Part shown: positions 44,301 through 51,300 of the stretch, piece after piece
How positions within the stretch are numbered: the first letter of the stretch is position 1
Layout of the letters: every line of letters begins with the position of its first letter
Assembly (NCBI GenBank): GCA_006247105.1
Contig: CM016925.1
Span: 2,108,001 to 2,172,000, forward strand
From: Giardia muris
Lineage: Eukaryota; Fornicata; Diplomonadida; Hexamitidae
Direction: 5' to 3'
Length of the DNA: 64,000 nucleotides
The notes under the pieces: model-generated
What the model was told of the DNA's origin: nothing
Database searches by the model: none
The model's input: the letters and a program-made list of their open reading frames with translations, nothing else
Position numbers and translations under genes: made by a program

Positions 44301-46411
44301 GTACAGTCACCGGTATATATTCCAAATGGCGTGACAGAATCCAAGCCAGGATCATTATAATAATGCCCTAGCTCCTCCGACCTCTCTGTATGATAAAGGC
44401 GCTCGAAACAAGAGATATTCCGCCTCATCTTGGTGAAACTATCAACTACAAAGATGTCATCAACCTGAGCGGAGTTCATAGCATCTGAGGGCAAGACAAT
44501 GCTATTGACATTTGCATCTCCCTCCTCGTTCAGGATATTCGAACGCACCTTGTCATCTGGACGAATCCCACGACTAGCAAAACAAGGAAGAGTCCGAAAT
44601 AAGCTACTAAATTGTTCCCGGGCGCAAAAGAGGAACTGCCCCGAAAGAATGGCAAGTTCCGAGTTCACGCCTCGTAACTCTCCCATGCTTTGCATGCTTT
44701 GTTCTATCTTCGCCATAAGTGCATCGATGTTTATAACTCCGGCAGGATCCAGTTCAATGTCAATATCCCGAACATCATTATCGTCTTTCGAGCTAAGATC
44801 GATATTAGCAGGAAGACGGCCTGCAAGGACGTCTCGCGTCGGATAGAAGATGAGTGCATCACTAGGATCAAGTCTCTGAACAGGCACTGAGTCCTCGATG
44901 GATTCCACGTCATGCGAAACTGAAAGCACAACACCTGAAGCATTTGAGGGGACTGATGGTGTACGCTCTTCATACTCGTCGATGAATGTTTCCCAATTGA
45001 CCCGATGCGCGAACCCGAGGTCCTTAAGGCTTCCCAATCCCAGAAAGCAGCCGATGCAGTCTGTGAGGGAGAGAGGGTATACAGGCTGTGCAAGTTCCGT
45101 GTACTTTTCAGGCCTTTTAGCCGAACCACCTATGGGCTTACGAAAGCGGTCGTTCATGGCCTGTTTCACGGCCCGAAGCCTAATATTGTTCTCAAGACAA
45201 AGAGAACGAGTAGAAACATAGACGTGGAAATGCGTCTGCTCGTTAGAAAGGCTGGATCGTGCGCCAGGAACGGAGTTACCAGTCGCATCGGCTCTCGATA
45301 TGATACCGTTAGTTGATGTGCCTATGAATTTCCGTATCCGAGCAGCAAGGTCGATCGGAACGTCATGAAACTCACGTGCCTCAATAACCGAGTCAAGCAT
45401 GAGGAGCTCACTGTTGGTGAGGCCCTGCCACTCGTAATGAGGGAGAAACTCATGGATCGGAGAGCGATGAAGTGCGTGCCGCCGTATTGCTATCTTCAAG
45501 TCTTCTGTGGTGATCCAATGATCCACGGCCGCGAGTGCCGGAGCAAGAGGCGCGGTTGTACAGACAGTGGAACCCTCGCCGCCTTCGGGGGCCGTCCGTT
45601 TCGTAAACGTAGCGAACTCTTGATTGAATGTTTCCGAGTCGAATTCTCTAATTAGCAACTCCTCCTTGAGACGTTTTTGGATAACGTCCTTCCTCTCGTA
45701 TGCGACATCTGTCGTGAGGAGGATAGCGATGGCACGGCTCAAGAGGTGTGCGGGAAGAGACAGTTGAGCGTGGACACAGACTGACAAGACCCTAAGTAGT
45801 AGATTGACCGTGGCCTGCTTATGGCGTGCAATCTCTAAGGCAATGAATTGGATTCTACGGAGGTCACTAGGTGGTGGGAAACGATTAAGGACGAGTCCTT
45901 TGAAAGTTAAGGCGCGCTCCACGCCTTGCAAACGAAGATAATGATCGACAGAGTCCTGCAACAGGAAGGACAGCAGGCCATGAGCGTCTTGAACAAGAGG
46001 TTGTCCTGCGGCTAAAGTCTGAGATACCAAATAGTCCGCATAGACGGGCCGAGCTGGAGGCCTATTATGAATAGTCTCCGGCGCACGAGTGAAGTAGTTG
46101 AGGATGCACTCCTGTGCATCAGTCGTGTCATAAAGAAGCTCTGCATTCGAGTAGTCAAATGCAAGTCCTGAAAGTGTACGATGCACCGCCTTGTCGGCGT
46201 TTGTGATACTGGGAAGCAAGTCCGGGGAGAGCTCGGGAGCCGCCGTCGCCGCGTCTCCGATAGTATTATATCCCTTTCTCGAAAGGCTGGACAGAACACG
46301 CTCAGTGACCGCGTCCTCGAGGTCCTGGAGGCAGCCCGCGACGCCAAGACGCGTCGTGTCCGCCTCCCGCTCCATATCCATGACGGCATCCCGTAGAGTG
46401 CCCAAATCCAT
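35399..46411 (-). CDS. Giant protein of unknown function, 3670 aa
   Basis: An 11-kb frame without interruption, ATG at 46411 preceded on its strand by a T-rich run (GGGTTTTTTTTAAGCG). The chain is mostly helical with several polar, Ser/Pro-rich linkers (for example about 1560-1640). The C-terminal 600 residues turn into coiled coil, most clearly at about 3450-3660. No signal peptide, membrane segment, ATPase P-loop, dynein motor, kinase or repeat family was recognised. Large helical proteins with a C-terminal coiled coil occur among flagellar and basal-body components, and its start lies 32 bp from a divergent CEP135-like gene, so a cytoskeletal role is a reasonable guess but no more. Confidence 0.85.
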   Translation of the reverse strand: MDLGTLRDAVMDMEREADTTRLGVAGCLQDLEDAVTERVLSSLSRKGYNTIGDAATAAPELSPDLLPSITNADKAVHRTLSGLAFDYSNAELLYDTTDAQECILNYFTRAPETIHNRPPARPVYADYLVSQTLAAGQPLVQDAHGLLSFLLQDSVDHYLRLQGVERALTFKGLVLNRFPPPSDLRRIQFIALEIARHKQATVNLLLRVLSVCVHAQLSLPAHLLSRAIAILLTTDVAYERKDVIQKRLKEELLIREFDSETFNQEFATFTKRTAPEGGEGSTVCTTAPLAPALAAVDHWITTEDLKIAIRRHALHRSPIHEFLPHYEWQGLTNSELLMLDSVIEAREFHDVPIDLAARIRKFIGTSTNGIISRADATGNSVPGARSSLSNEQTHFHVYVSTRSLCLENNIRLRAVKQAMNDRFRKPIGGSAKRPEKYTELAQPVYPLSLTDCIGCFLGLGSLKDLGFAHRVNWETFIDEYEERTPSVPSNASGVVLSVSHDVESIEDSVPVQRLDPSDALIFYPTRDVLAGRLPANIDLSSKDDNDVRDIDIELDPAGVINIDALMAKIEQSMQSMGELRGVNSELAILSGQFLFCAREQFSSLFRTLPCFASRGIRPDDKVRSNILNEEGDANVNSIVLPSDAMNSAQVDDIFVVDSFTKMRRNISCFERLYHTERSEELGHYYNDPGLDSVTPFGIYTGDCTSTSSNDYLRTPRQGVLAKLHLESTSETNPDAMREDIVRLSPGVHNLKTFVANSLGGSLTKDQLATFHKESLYKKPKLSSKSYHSVWKDAIRSYYVGSSVGEAFLPNHLTTDGRLIPVKLDGFCSIVLGLISGASIRERESVSNRIIKDEIASMFRAYSQTETRPTPYRHLHKVLCTSLMYFRFVLVSRIWAELVQEMTKIHALLSNSEVIARFLAGDFSLLADFYFSNDEKKEGTVLPPENDRSLDLDQEILQFCNVTPFSYGTKPFYQDPIMGSGTKRDTALPTRPIILPGVSESAARIASHSDFMYTDLIPSGEVLTHVEVLNKIWISLLRLRTLPDLSDDLPISATGTDANDSPDLPDPMPHPITDATFHHSLCNVLFIVENDGVYSLSRKKLVFSSAIADISAILYDDHVTISEYLRRVITRIRTSALRLMIRRKYMNSVSPPKQGDLSAIPNKDLYSLLDQADRKFIDGLTIDGTLDRMGILLEVLQQELDLLRQKAKVISCLYESLLHTYDAQKAREIAQTMFSIAYHRPKVFVEYVNCTPFTDELGEDSTGMADMRSQGIDSLPLLQAASLCAREIPHPAYPIRSEVRVLRYMSETLSSIIDLELEHYRANVVTQVDAQKVTQRQSVRGVKKISQELGFYVYALGDIPQPVEELRLSRAVVDGRNVAEVTGSTVKGIIRSPCNAYRYHILGEYVPSLSNLYRIPLALNQTASELLGQLLSEALPKPFTIMRTTLSMDEDGSITRPYTFPIFSMRLSLTSRLAAARVMARSTVNLIRLWRTSGSTLPSNIASICDPGLFSSPKMIEQLIEKSIHSQKTEADGMMFNTVTADRNIVAERLICSLVGLMVPPGGGFIGKATLTAQEKAHMKAESGPSSNRTTRRSSARPRTGETSAPPRAKPILRTGTPLQRQSSAHLVASGSINLSESYDTEGERNVVELDDLDFGPLASLFARSVTMKDVFLQLDKGARIQVISLLAKTTLRTWEGFPNVLPISFQLLAMGLNALWAKRLLYNSVVLSHVLRLAEMNQHSLLPGIEINKNLISLFPRTILDPTTYTALPQVMLASSTNTPGIKQDYSVSLTAGLMAQPLGREDSVPFLSSEKGITPGSKTRISLAALGLEYLQENDEMELPLDGFSYQEYVGHQTLTNNLPFLASVDAEALHYLLALDPNNPAHVCQLFLSEDFNLNPGISLKASTTLGDTLFDVLHGGNVDGVSQSPLVSPLLRGILGILGRTAYTEVCVNSLRSATIRANQLVSGYITMNNIVQGHYDPFNRRRELFNMMLDESVTGWKNCVYKCARVGHFYRNLRLRGRTDITYYTLGDRARRPGFPSSYLLSSEDTLFRVANLAHNEYAFRLRQFQNDEANPAILYSYRQALFYTCCQALLSESKRHALEAQIKGQLNLVRSYLQETNIDKLRLMVHPPPLYRNVISKDIDTLSTEALLTTEGYLGKILTVPHPVSFMMDSQQIGQLEIVLQYFLGLEAVVRLAYIKSFLGGADLWAAYDNINSELAFISELLRVHIQVGQTHGIQTLDDNSLSDLITVSAPSCIYLEDGELEEMRRCVKSILSEYCEVMSMSRSGLQGDAQRVRFNDGDGNMIQAESKTRVAELEITDLRSNLNGVLASLRDVAHQNLEYCKVDVLVKKILALHDRANMLLFGTLVQIVNSTLHKGLGAVARSFMETLEILAVRQNYQVGLMGASLNLSPTGLYNHLVFETLSTRFQQNRKASPYLPAPADVFNASGPNSKTNTTDPTMEQVQHAKPLVSKTNPFKFADAHALSAIEPIHMSVQMHCDQIRGGTMEEIDPEFVKKELGSLNTTLSFQVGSVFSLDDAASYTNSGHCNFIGLMSLPIMDPYGAVYSRYALTNSVARIQLHKLGLSETGAPCTLPLFGDTLLSTSKRSVTGAKRPFSCSYRSIPVVDSPVAIFSSFSYGNMATSPYSSVLHLRSLAQGTGVCGSLGFFMPFGLCSDFTAFQLNRQELENDACATVMVKRANTAGNFVGPPDPFERTGMGNYSPKWHALLYPKMLAEQDALLLGGFTSIELTSLCVCNTMRTGMSKLKAGESITKLLIQDECTVPPKTKPIGLYRTIPYDSSSWAGHLIETTILSRIIEQDRLERIYLRLHGIDECNKNSVLLSPMAVFGPKRAEMLFGEPFMRALNEVRMLEDELVRKRSTFERTKGPSMVTMKQHDIHMFMLLPMFTYLDDMTASSITVSNDSSILQELVPIFRSLQTEALYQNIRAIATRQLWRRLGFLYNHQTSLNRYNLLISNVSDGHLSGHAYGQSYFSFLSSIGTGVRLCRTANCINREQTTTRSPFSMTLMKQVQPTIINTIGHVTGLTDMRLNDGEALTNAAEQVSISGKTRAARGLIDVLRETVSEAGARITEGNRLAFSEATLMQYSITSVISGLASYLVGRLVSRLKRDLMAIQIRNPVAYLYMLTSVYTAIVTNAPEYTVSMSSLPTVVPNSPQPGKSKLPQPSSGEAVDKFLERFSLDMIMFNVETLNEKLVSITQEVVASCSFIEAFMLSLLNGRCRELAMSIYEANTRGIESMARRREVLMTEAIRRALSSLGPMARDHVLELLETTMECYSNVYTLSSTEEHLRNVLHAEMSRRIVYMYTSIIVAKRHKFILLRNKQEIIRGAVTSTQKKYEQILGVVNRLGAKGLDDDQALEPYNCDVMASYDANIRELVEDWGNMRLSLLLARSFNNFRASCLRTKLENLTDSISAELGQFNREIWIVLARYNEIELNLGRKVNMLHARIATKTAYVAELHARIDKMTFDKRAKPGVTSDTTLKKGPGSNANYGRLMTKLLPKLTDAVATPKICNEAETQLVQLRKLMAERTALQQEADQIQQSIDQLGRQARNNEATTAKQIQHEQTTIAKAEEQCNEVPERLMTMQTSMQLLKANLAPIEEAASRAEKEQLNGEIDAALEEITEWRAKIAQLRSEYPEIFSESFINE

Positions 46412-46443
46412 CGCTTAAAAAAAACCCGTGTTTAATCTGAAAA
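46412..46443. promoter_or_regulatory. 32-bp bidirectional promoter region
   Basis: Between the divergent ATGs of the giant gene (46411) and the CEP135-like gene (46444). It holds a run of eight A (46417-46424), then CCCGTG and TTTAATCTGAAAA. Each start codon has an A- or T-rich tract on its upstream side. It is the only common regulatory space for an 11-kb and a 1.9-kb gene. Confidence 0.6.
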
Positions 46444-48333
46444 ATGGAGAAGGAAGCACTGCAGATGGCTCTTCAACGCCACGGGTTCTACGAGGAGCTC
46501 CCGAGAGACGCAGTTCCCCTGGTGAAACACCTGATGAATGACTTGGCGAGCCTGAAGAGCCAGCTCTCCGATGGCCAGGCGAGAGCCGCGGACCTTGAGG
46601 AGAGACGTCAACGCCAGGTGGGGCTTGTCACCCCATTGGTCCAGGAGAACGAGCGGTTGCTCTCGGACGCAAACGACGCCTATGGGCGTATTTATGAGTT
46701 GGAGGATGCGCAAAGTTTGATACCTGAACCAGTCCCTATGCCACATCGCGGGCCCCGGCCGTTTGGGGCCGAGTTGCACGCACTGGAGAGCGAGCTGCAT
46801 AACGTACGGACCTATGCGGCCGAGCTGACGAAGCAGAAGGACTCACTCCGCACGACGGTTGCAAATCTTCGTAATAGGAACAAAGAGTTGGAGGAGGAAC
46901 TAACAAAGTCCCGCCCATCCCGTGCACCTCGCGGTGGAGACGCGATGAAGGCGATGAGTCTTCGCATCAGCAAGCTTGAAGCGGATGTGAAGAGCCGTGA
47001 CGCTGAAGTGGCTCATCTCGAGTCGTTGATTGCGGAGCGGGACCGAGCCCTTGCGAAACTAAGTATTGGGACGTCAAAGTCTGAAAGAAATCTGGATGAG
47101 GAGGATGGAGATACTAGCTTTAGCGTTACGAACCCCGTACCTCGTGGGCTAGTGTCGACCGAGCAGGGGTATCGTGGCTCCCTGTTTGACGATGATGATG
47201 ACGCTCCCATCGCAGACGGCATCGTCCCCGAACCATATTACCCATTACCGGACGATAACATTAGCAATGGCGACGCTCTCACGCGTTACTCCGGAGACCA
47301 GCCTGATGTCTTCAGTGAGGAGAGCATCCGCCCTGACGTCTCCACGCCCGCCGAACAGCGGGTGATTTCCCCATCTCCCGGGCGTGACGTGGCAACGTCC
47401 CACTTCCAATCCAAGGGATACCAGCAGACGATAAGGCCCGCTGAAGACCAGCCCTTCGTGCGCTATAGCCGGAGTTCCTCTCCGAATACCGTTCATCCCT
47501 GTGCAATGGCCCCTCGATCTCAGATAGATTGCCCCGTCGACGGAAGTATGGCTCTCTACACCCCAACGGTCAGACAGTCATCCTCACCATGCTCCGAGTG
47601 TGCACGGCTCACAACCGAAAACGCTCTACTCAAGCAACAAATCGCCGGGCTCAATACGGAGATCACGCGACTAAGAATGGCACAAGGTGGAGGGAAGTCG
47701 GTTTCGGCCACCAAAGCCAGTGACTTCGCCGCACAGGACCAGCAGAATATCGTTACAACTCTTCAAGCGGAGCTTGACATGTGTCGAAGCCATATCGACC
47801 GGCTCAGATACGAGTACGGGCAGCTAAGCGAGCGGCTTTCTAAGCAGCAGGTGGAAAACGCAGATCTTGCAACGGCAAACGCAACGCTGACGGCGCTGGC
47901 CGGAAAACTTGAGGAGAAGGTGACTCACCAGGTTGAGACCATCGTGAAGCTCAAGGATAGCCTGAAGGAGTATGAGAGCCACACGGAAGCGCTTGGGAAG
48001 AAACTGCGCCAGAAGAGCATCGAACTTCGTAAGGTCGAGAAGCAGGTGGCCGTTGAGAAGGACAAGGTAGTTGACCTAAAGGCTCGCCTCAGTATTGACT
48101 CGACGGCGATGAAGGGGCTCGGCCAAGCGAATAAGAAGATGTCACAGATGATGGCACAGCTTGCAGTGGAGAATCGGCAACTCCGCCAGGACGTTGCTCT
48201 TGCTGGGCGACAGCACACTGCTCCTACCGATGAGCCGGATCTCGAGCTGAACGAGGACTGTTCGGAAACATTAGAAGAGTATCCCCCTAACGTCGATGAG
48301 CTGGTGCGGCAATACGCCGACGATGCCATATAA
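46444..48333 (+). CDS. CEP135/Bld10-like coiled-coil protein
   Basis: 629 aa, ATG at 46444. The first 60 residues match the conserved CEP135/Bld10 N-terminus in pattern: a RHGFYEELPRDAVPLVKHLMNDL segment comparable to the family's Y-x-L-x-x-E-x-x-PLVxxLxxDL, then a long coiled coil with an ENERLLSDANDAYGRI unit where the family has ENxxLxxENNELYxEL. Coiled coil resumes at about 380-590 after a Ser/Pro/Asp-rich middle region (about 195-370). CEP135/Bld10 links the cartwheel to centriole or basal-body microtubules. The C-terminus is acidic. Length is shorter than animal CEP135 (about 1140 aa). The assignment rests on the N-terminal match from memory; TSGA10-type proteins share it. Confidence 0.65.
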   Translation: MEKEALQMALQRHGFYEELPRDAVPLVKHLMNDLASLKSQLSDGQARAADLEERRQRQVGLVTPLVQENERLLSDANDAYGRIYELEDAQSLIPEPVPMPHRGPRPFGAELHALESELHNVRTYAAELTKQKDSLRTTVANLRNRNKELEEELTKSRPSRAPRGGDAMKAMSLRISKLEADVKSRDAEVAHLESLIAERDRALAKLSIGTSKSERNLDEEDGDTSFSVTNPVPRGLVSTEQGYRGSLFDDDDDAPIADGIVPEPYYPLPDDNISNGDALTRYSGDQPDVFSEESIRPDVSTPAEQRVISPSPGRDVATSHFQSKGYQQTIRPAEDQPFVRYSRSSSPNTVHPCAMAPRSQIDCPVDGSMALYTPTVRQSSSPCSECARLTTENALLKQQIAGLNTEITRLRMAQGGGKSVSATKASDFAAQDQQNIVTTLQAELDMCRSHIDRLRYEYGQLSERLSKQQVENADLATANATLTALAGKLEEKVTHQVETIVKLKDSLKEYESHTEALGKKLRQKSIELRKVEKQVAVEKDKVVDLKARLSIDSTAMKGLGQANKKMSQMMAQLAVENRQLRQDVALAGRQHTAPTDEPDLELNEDCSETLEEYPPNVDELVRQYADDAI

Positions 48334-48346
48334 ACGGACTAGCACT

Positions 48347-51300
48347 TCACTGCTGGCTACCGAGGCGATGCTGCTTGACCCACTCCCAGACGAAGATGGC
48401 GCAACTGACATGTACGTTCAACGAGCGTACCTGGCCGAACTGTGGGATCTCGATCGTCTGATCACACTCTTGCAAGACCTCATCCGGACATCCCTTGTTC
48501 TCGTTCCCAAGGATCAAGACCGCCCGCTCAGGGAGCCGTGCCTTCTCTAGGAGGACTGAGCGGTTGCTCTGCTCAAGCCCAACTAGTGTGTATCCCTCGG
48601 CACGCTTTATCCGCATCCATTCGATTAACTGGAGAGGAGGGACCGCTTCCGTATGGAGCCAACGATCCGCCGTCGCAGACATCGTGCGGAACATTTTGTC
48701 TTGCGTGCAGCTTAGGTCGCTAAGGACGAGCGCCTCGAGCTGGAATACCTCTGCTGTACGTGCGAGCCCTCCCAGGTTCGTGGTCTTACTCAGAAGACTA
48801 GCGTTGATGATCAAAGATCCGGTCAGAGTAGGTGACTTCTTCCCTGCGTCTGATATGGACTGGGCCGTTACTTGTAATATCTTTTGTTGATAGATGTAAT
48901 CACACGTGGGCTCCACCTCGGAGTACGTGATGTCTCGAAGACAGGTGCCTCCACCTTCTCCCATGTCGTAGATCTTCGCGTAGCTTGTAACGTATGCGTA
49001 TGCCTCCTCAATGCTCTGGAGCACGTTCCCGTCGACCGCGGAGATCTCTGCCAAAGGGAAGGCAGTATCGTAGTGTGATGCGTAAAGGACCATCTTGAGA
49101 GCAGTGCTTCTTGGGTCGAGTGCATCAAGGATGCTCCCGTACTTCTGCTGAACCTCGTTCTGGGTAAGTGAACTCTTGAAGATGAAAAGTAAAGATGGAC
49201 TGACCCCAATAGTCGTCAATATCGACCGAACGATAGATGATTGCCGTGACTTATCGAGTGCTATGGCGATCTCGTCAAGTGCGCAGAAAAGAGACTGTGC
49301 GGTTGAACGAATACTATGAACAGGACAGATAGCACAAGGAAGAATGATCCGAAGAAGCGAGCGCAGATGTAACTGCGAATCGGGTTCTGCTACTATTATA
49401 TCCAAAGACCCATCTAGAGTGCACTTAATGACAAGAGATGCGACAATAACGCGGGATTGGATGAATGACGGCTTCAACCCAAAGAGGTCATCCGCGGAGA
49501 TATTCCCGAGCGTCTTGAAGGCCGAAGTGACCGGGTTATGGGTTGCAAGTAGAAGGAGAGCACATGCTTGTTCTAAGACTTCGCGCATCGTTCGGCCCCA
49601 CCCCGCGTTCATTAATCGCAGATCAATGATGTTGACCAGATTTAGGATGGTCTTTTGCTGGCTTTCATCAAGGTTTTTCTCCTCCCGTTCAGAATGGTAG
49701 ATCATACTCGCAAGCATCCTTATAAGCTTGACGAAATGATCCTGCTGACGTTGGGCGATAGAGTGTGGGGCGAAGAGCCTCGGTTTGTATTCGAGAAGAG
49801 GGACTAGAAGGGTAGTAAAGAGATTCGCGAGTGCGTCCTGTGAAACGGTTCTAGGATCAACTCGGAAAGATTGGTCATTGCCTTGAGCAAGGCACTCTGG
49901 AGAGCGCCCCGCTCCCGCCCACTTGAGGAGACGGATAAGGACGAGTAATGGGCCCATGATCGAGGCAAGGTACTGAATCTTCGTTAATGCACTAATACGA
50001 AGTCGGTAATCTGCGAAATGAACATCACCGGGTACCTCTACCTCACCGATCGCAACCGAGCTATCAACACTGTACCCGATCGTCGCTATAGTGCGGATAT
50101 CACCGGAGTGTGTTGTGTCGTGGTCGTTCGGGACGAATAATGCAAATATGAGGACTACATCCAGGACGTACTCACAAATGAAGGTGCTCCGGAGCTTAAT
50201 CGCGGTCGCCTTCGAGAAGAACGCCTGAATGGCGCGCATCAAAGGGGCACCAAGGACGTGGGCATAAGTGGACGTCGTATAGATGAACGTGTAGACGCGC
50301 ACGCAGAAGCGCTTGAAGAGGGTGTAGACCTCGTCGAAGATCGCCGAGTTCTGGATGAGATGAAGGCCGTACATTACTTCAAGGACATCGGCACTATAGA
50401 TGAACTCGGCCGCCAGGTGTAGAAGGTGGCCGCATTGCCGTGGATCGGGGTCGATGGCAAGGTCGTAGACAACTCGGAATAAGGCTCGGAAAGCATCAAG
50501 ATATGGCCCCAGAATATCGCAACGCTCACATATCTGAAAGCGGCACTCGCCAAGGAGTCTTCCGAAGCATATGAACAGGGCCTGCAGGTAACAAGAAGGA
50601 GACGAAGACCAGGCCTCCGCCAGAGCTTGTATGGCATCTGCATCGAAGGCTTGAATATTGGTTTGAAGATTCGCGTCCAGCGCAGTGAGAGTCAACATGT
50701 TTGTCGAGATCGTCAGCCCCCAATCATCTGGCTTCCAACGGACAGCACGTAATGGAGTGAAGAGCTTAGAGGAAAGCACAAAAGGTCCCACATCATCGCC
50801 TTGCACCTTCGCCCGAAGCTCGTGATATAAGGTATTTAGCTCCTCATTCGCATCCAGCTGGTATAGAATCGTAATGAGAGCTGTGAGCCGCGACGCACGA
50901 ATCGGAGTCAGCGGCGTTGCCAATGCCACACGGACGATTCCGACTAACGATTCTGCAAGCATCGGGCAGTTACTTACCGAGTCATAGACAGCTTTCAGAT
51001 GGGTTGAGGCGAGAAGAGATAGGATTGGAGCATCCGGAGCATCCAACGTCGCAGCAATATGGCGGACCAGTGCACTTGAAAGACGGAAATAAACGGAGTC
51101 GGGGACGTCTACGGCTGAGTGGTTTGCAAGACAAATGATAAGAAACGTCTTGTGAACAAACTGCTGGTCACTACTCGGGTCTGATTGATCTTCAAAGATG
51201 GCCTCAATATGCCGCTCCATGAGGTATCGTACCTCGGTCGTTAGAGAGAGCTGAAAGTCGACGGAGGACGTGTATACCGCCTCAAGAAGCTGGCAGAGTT

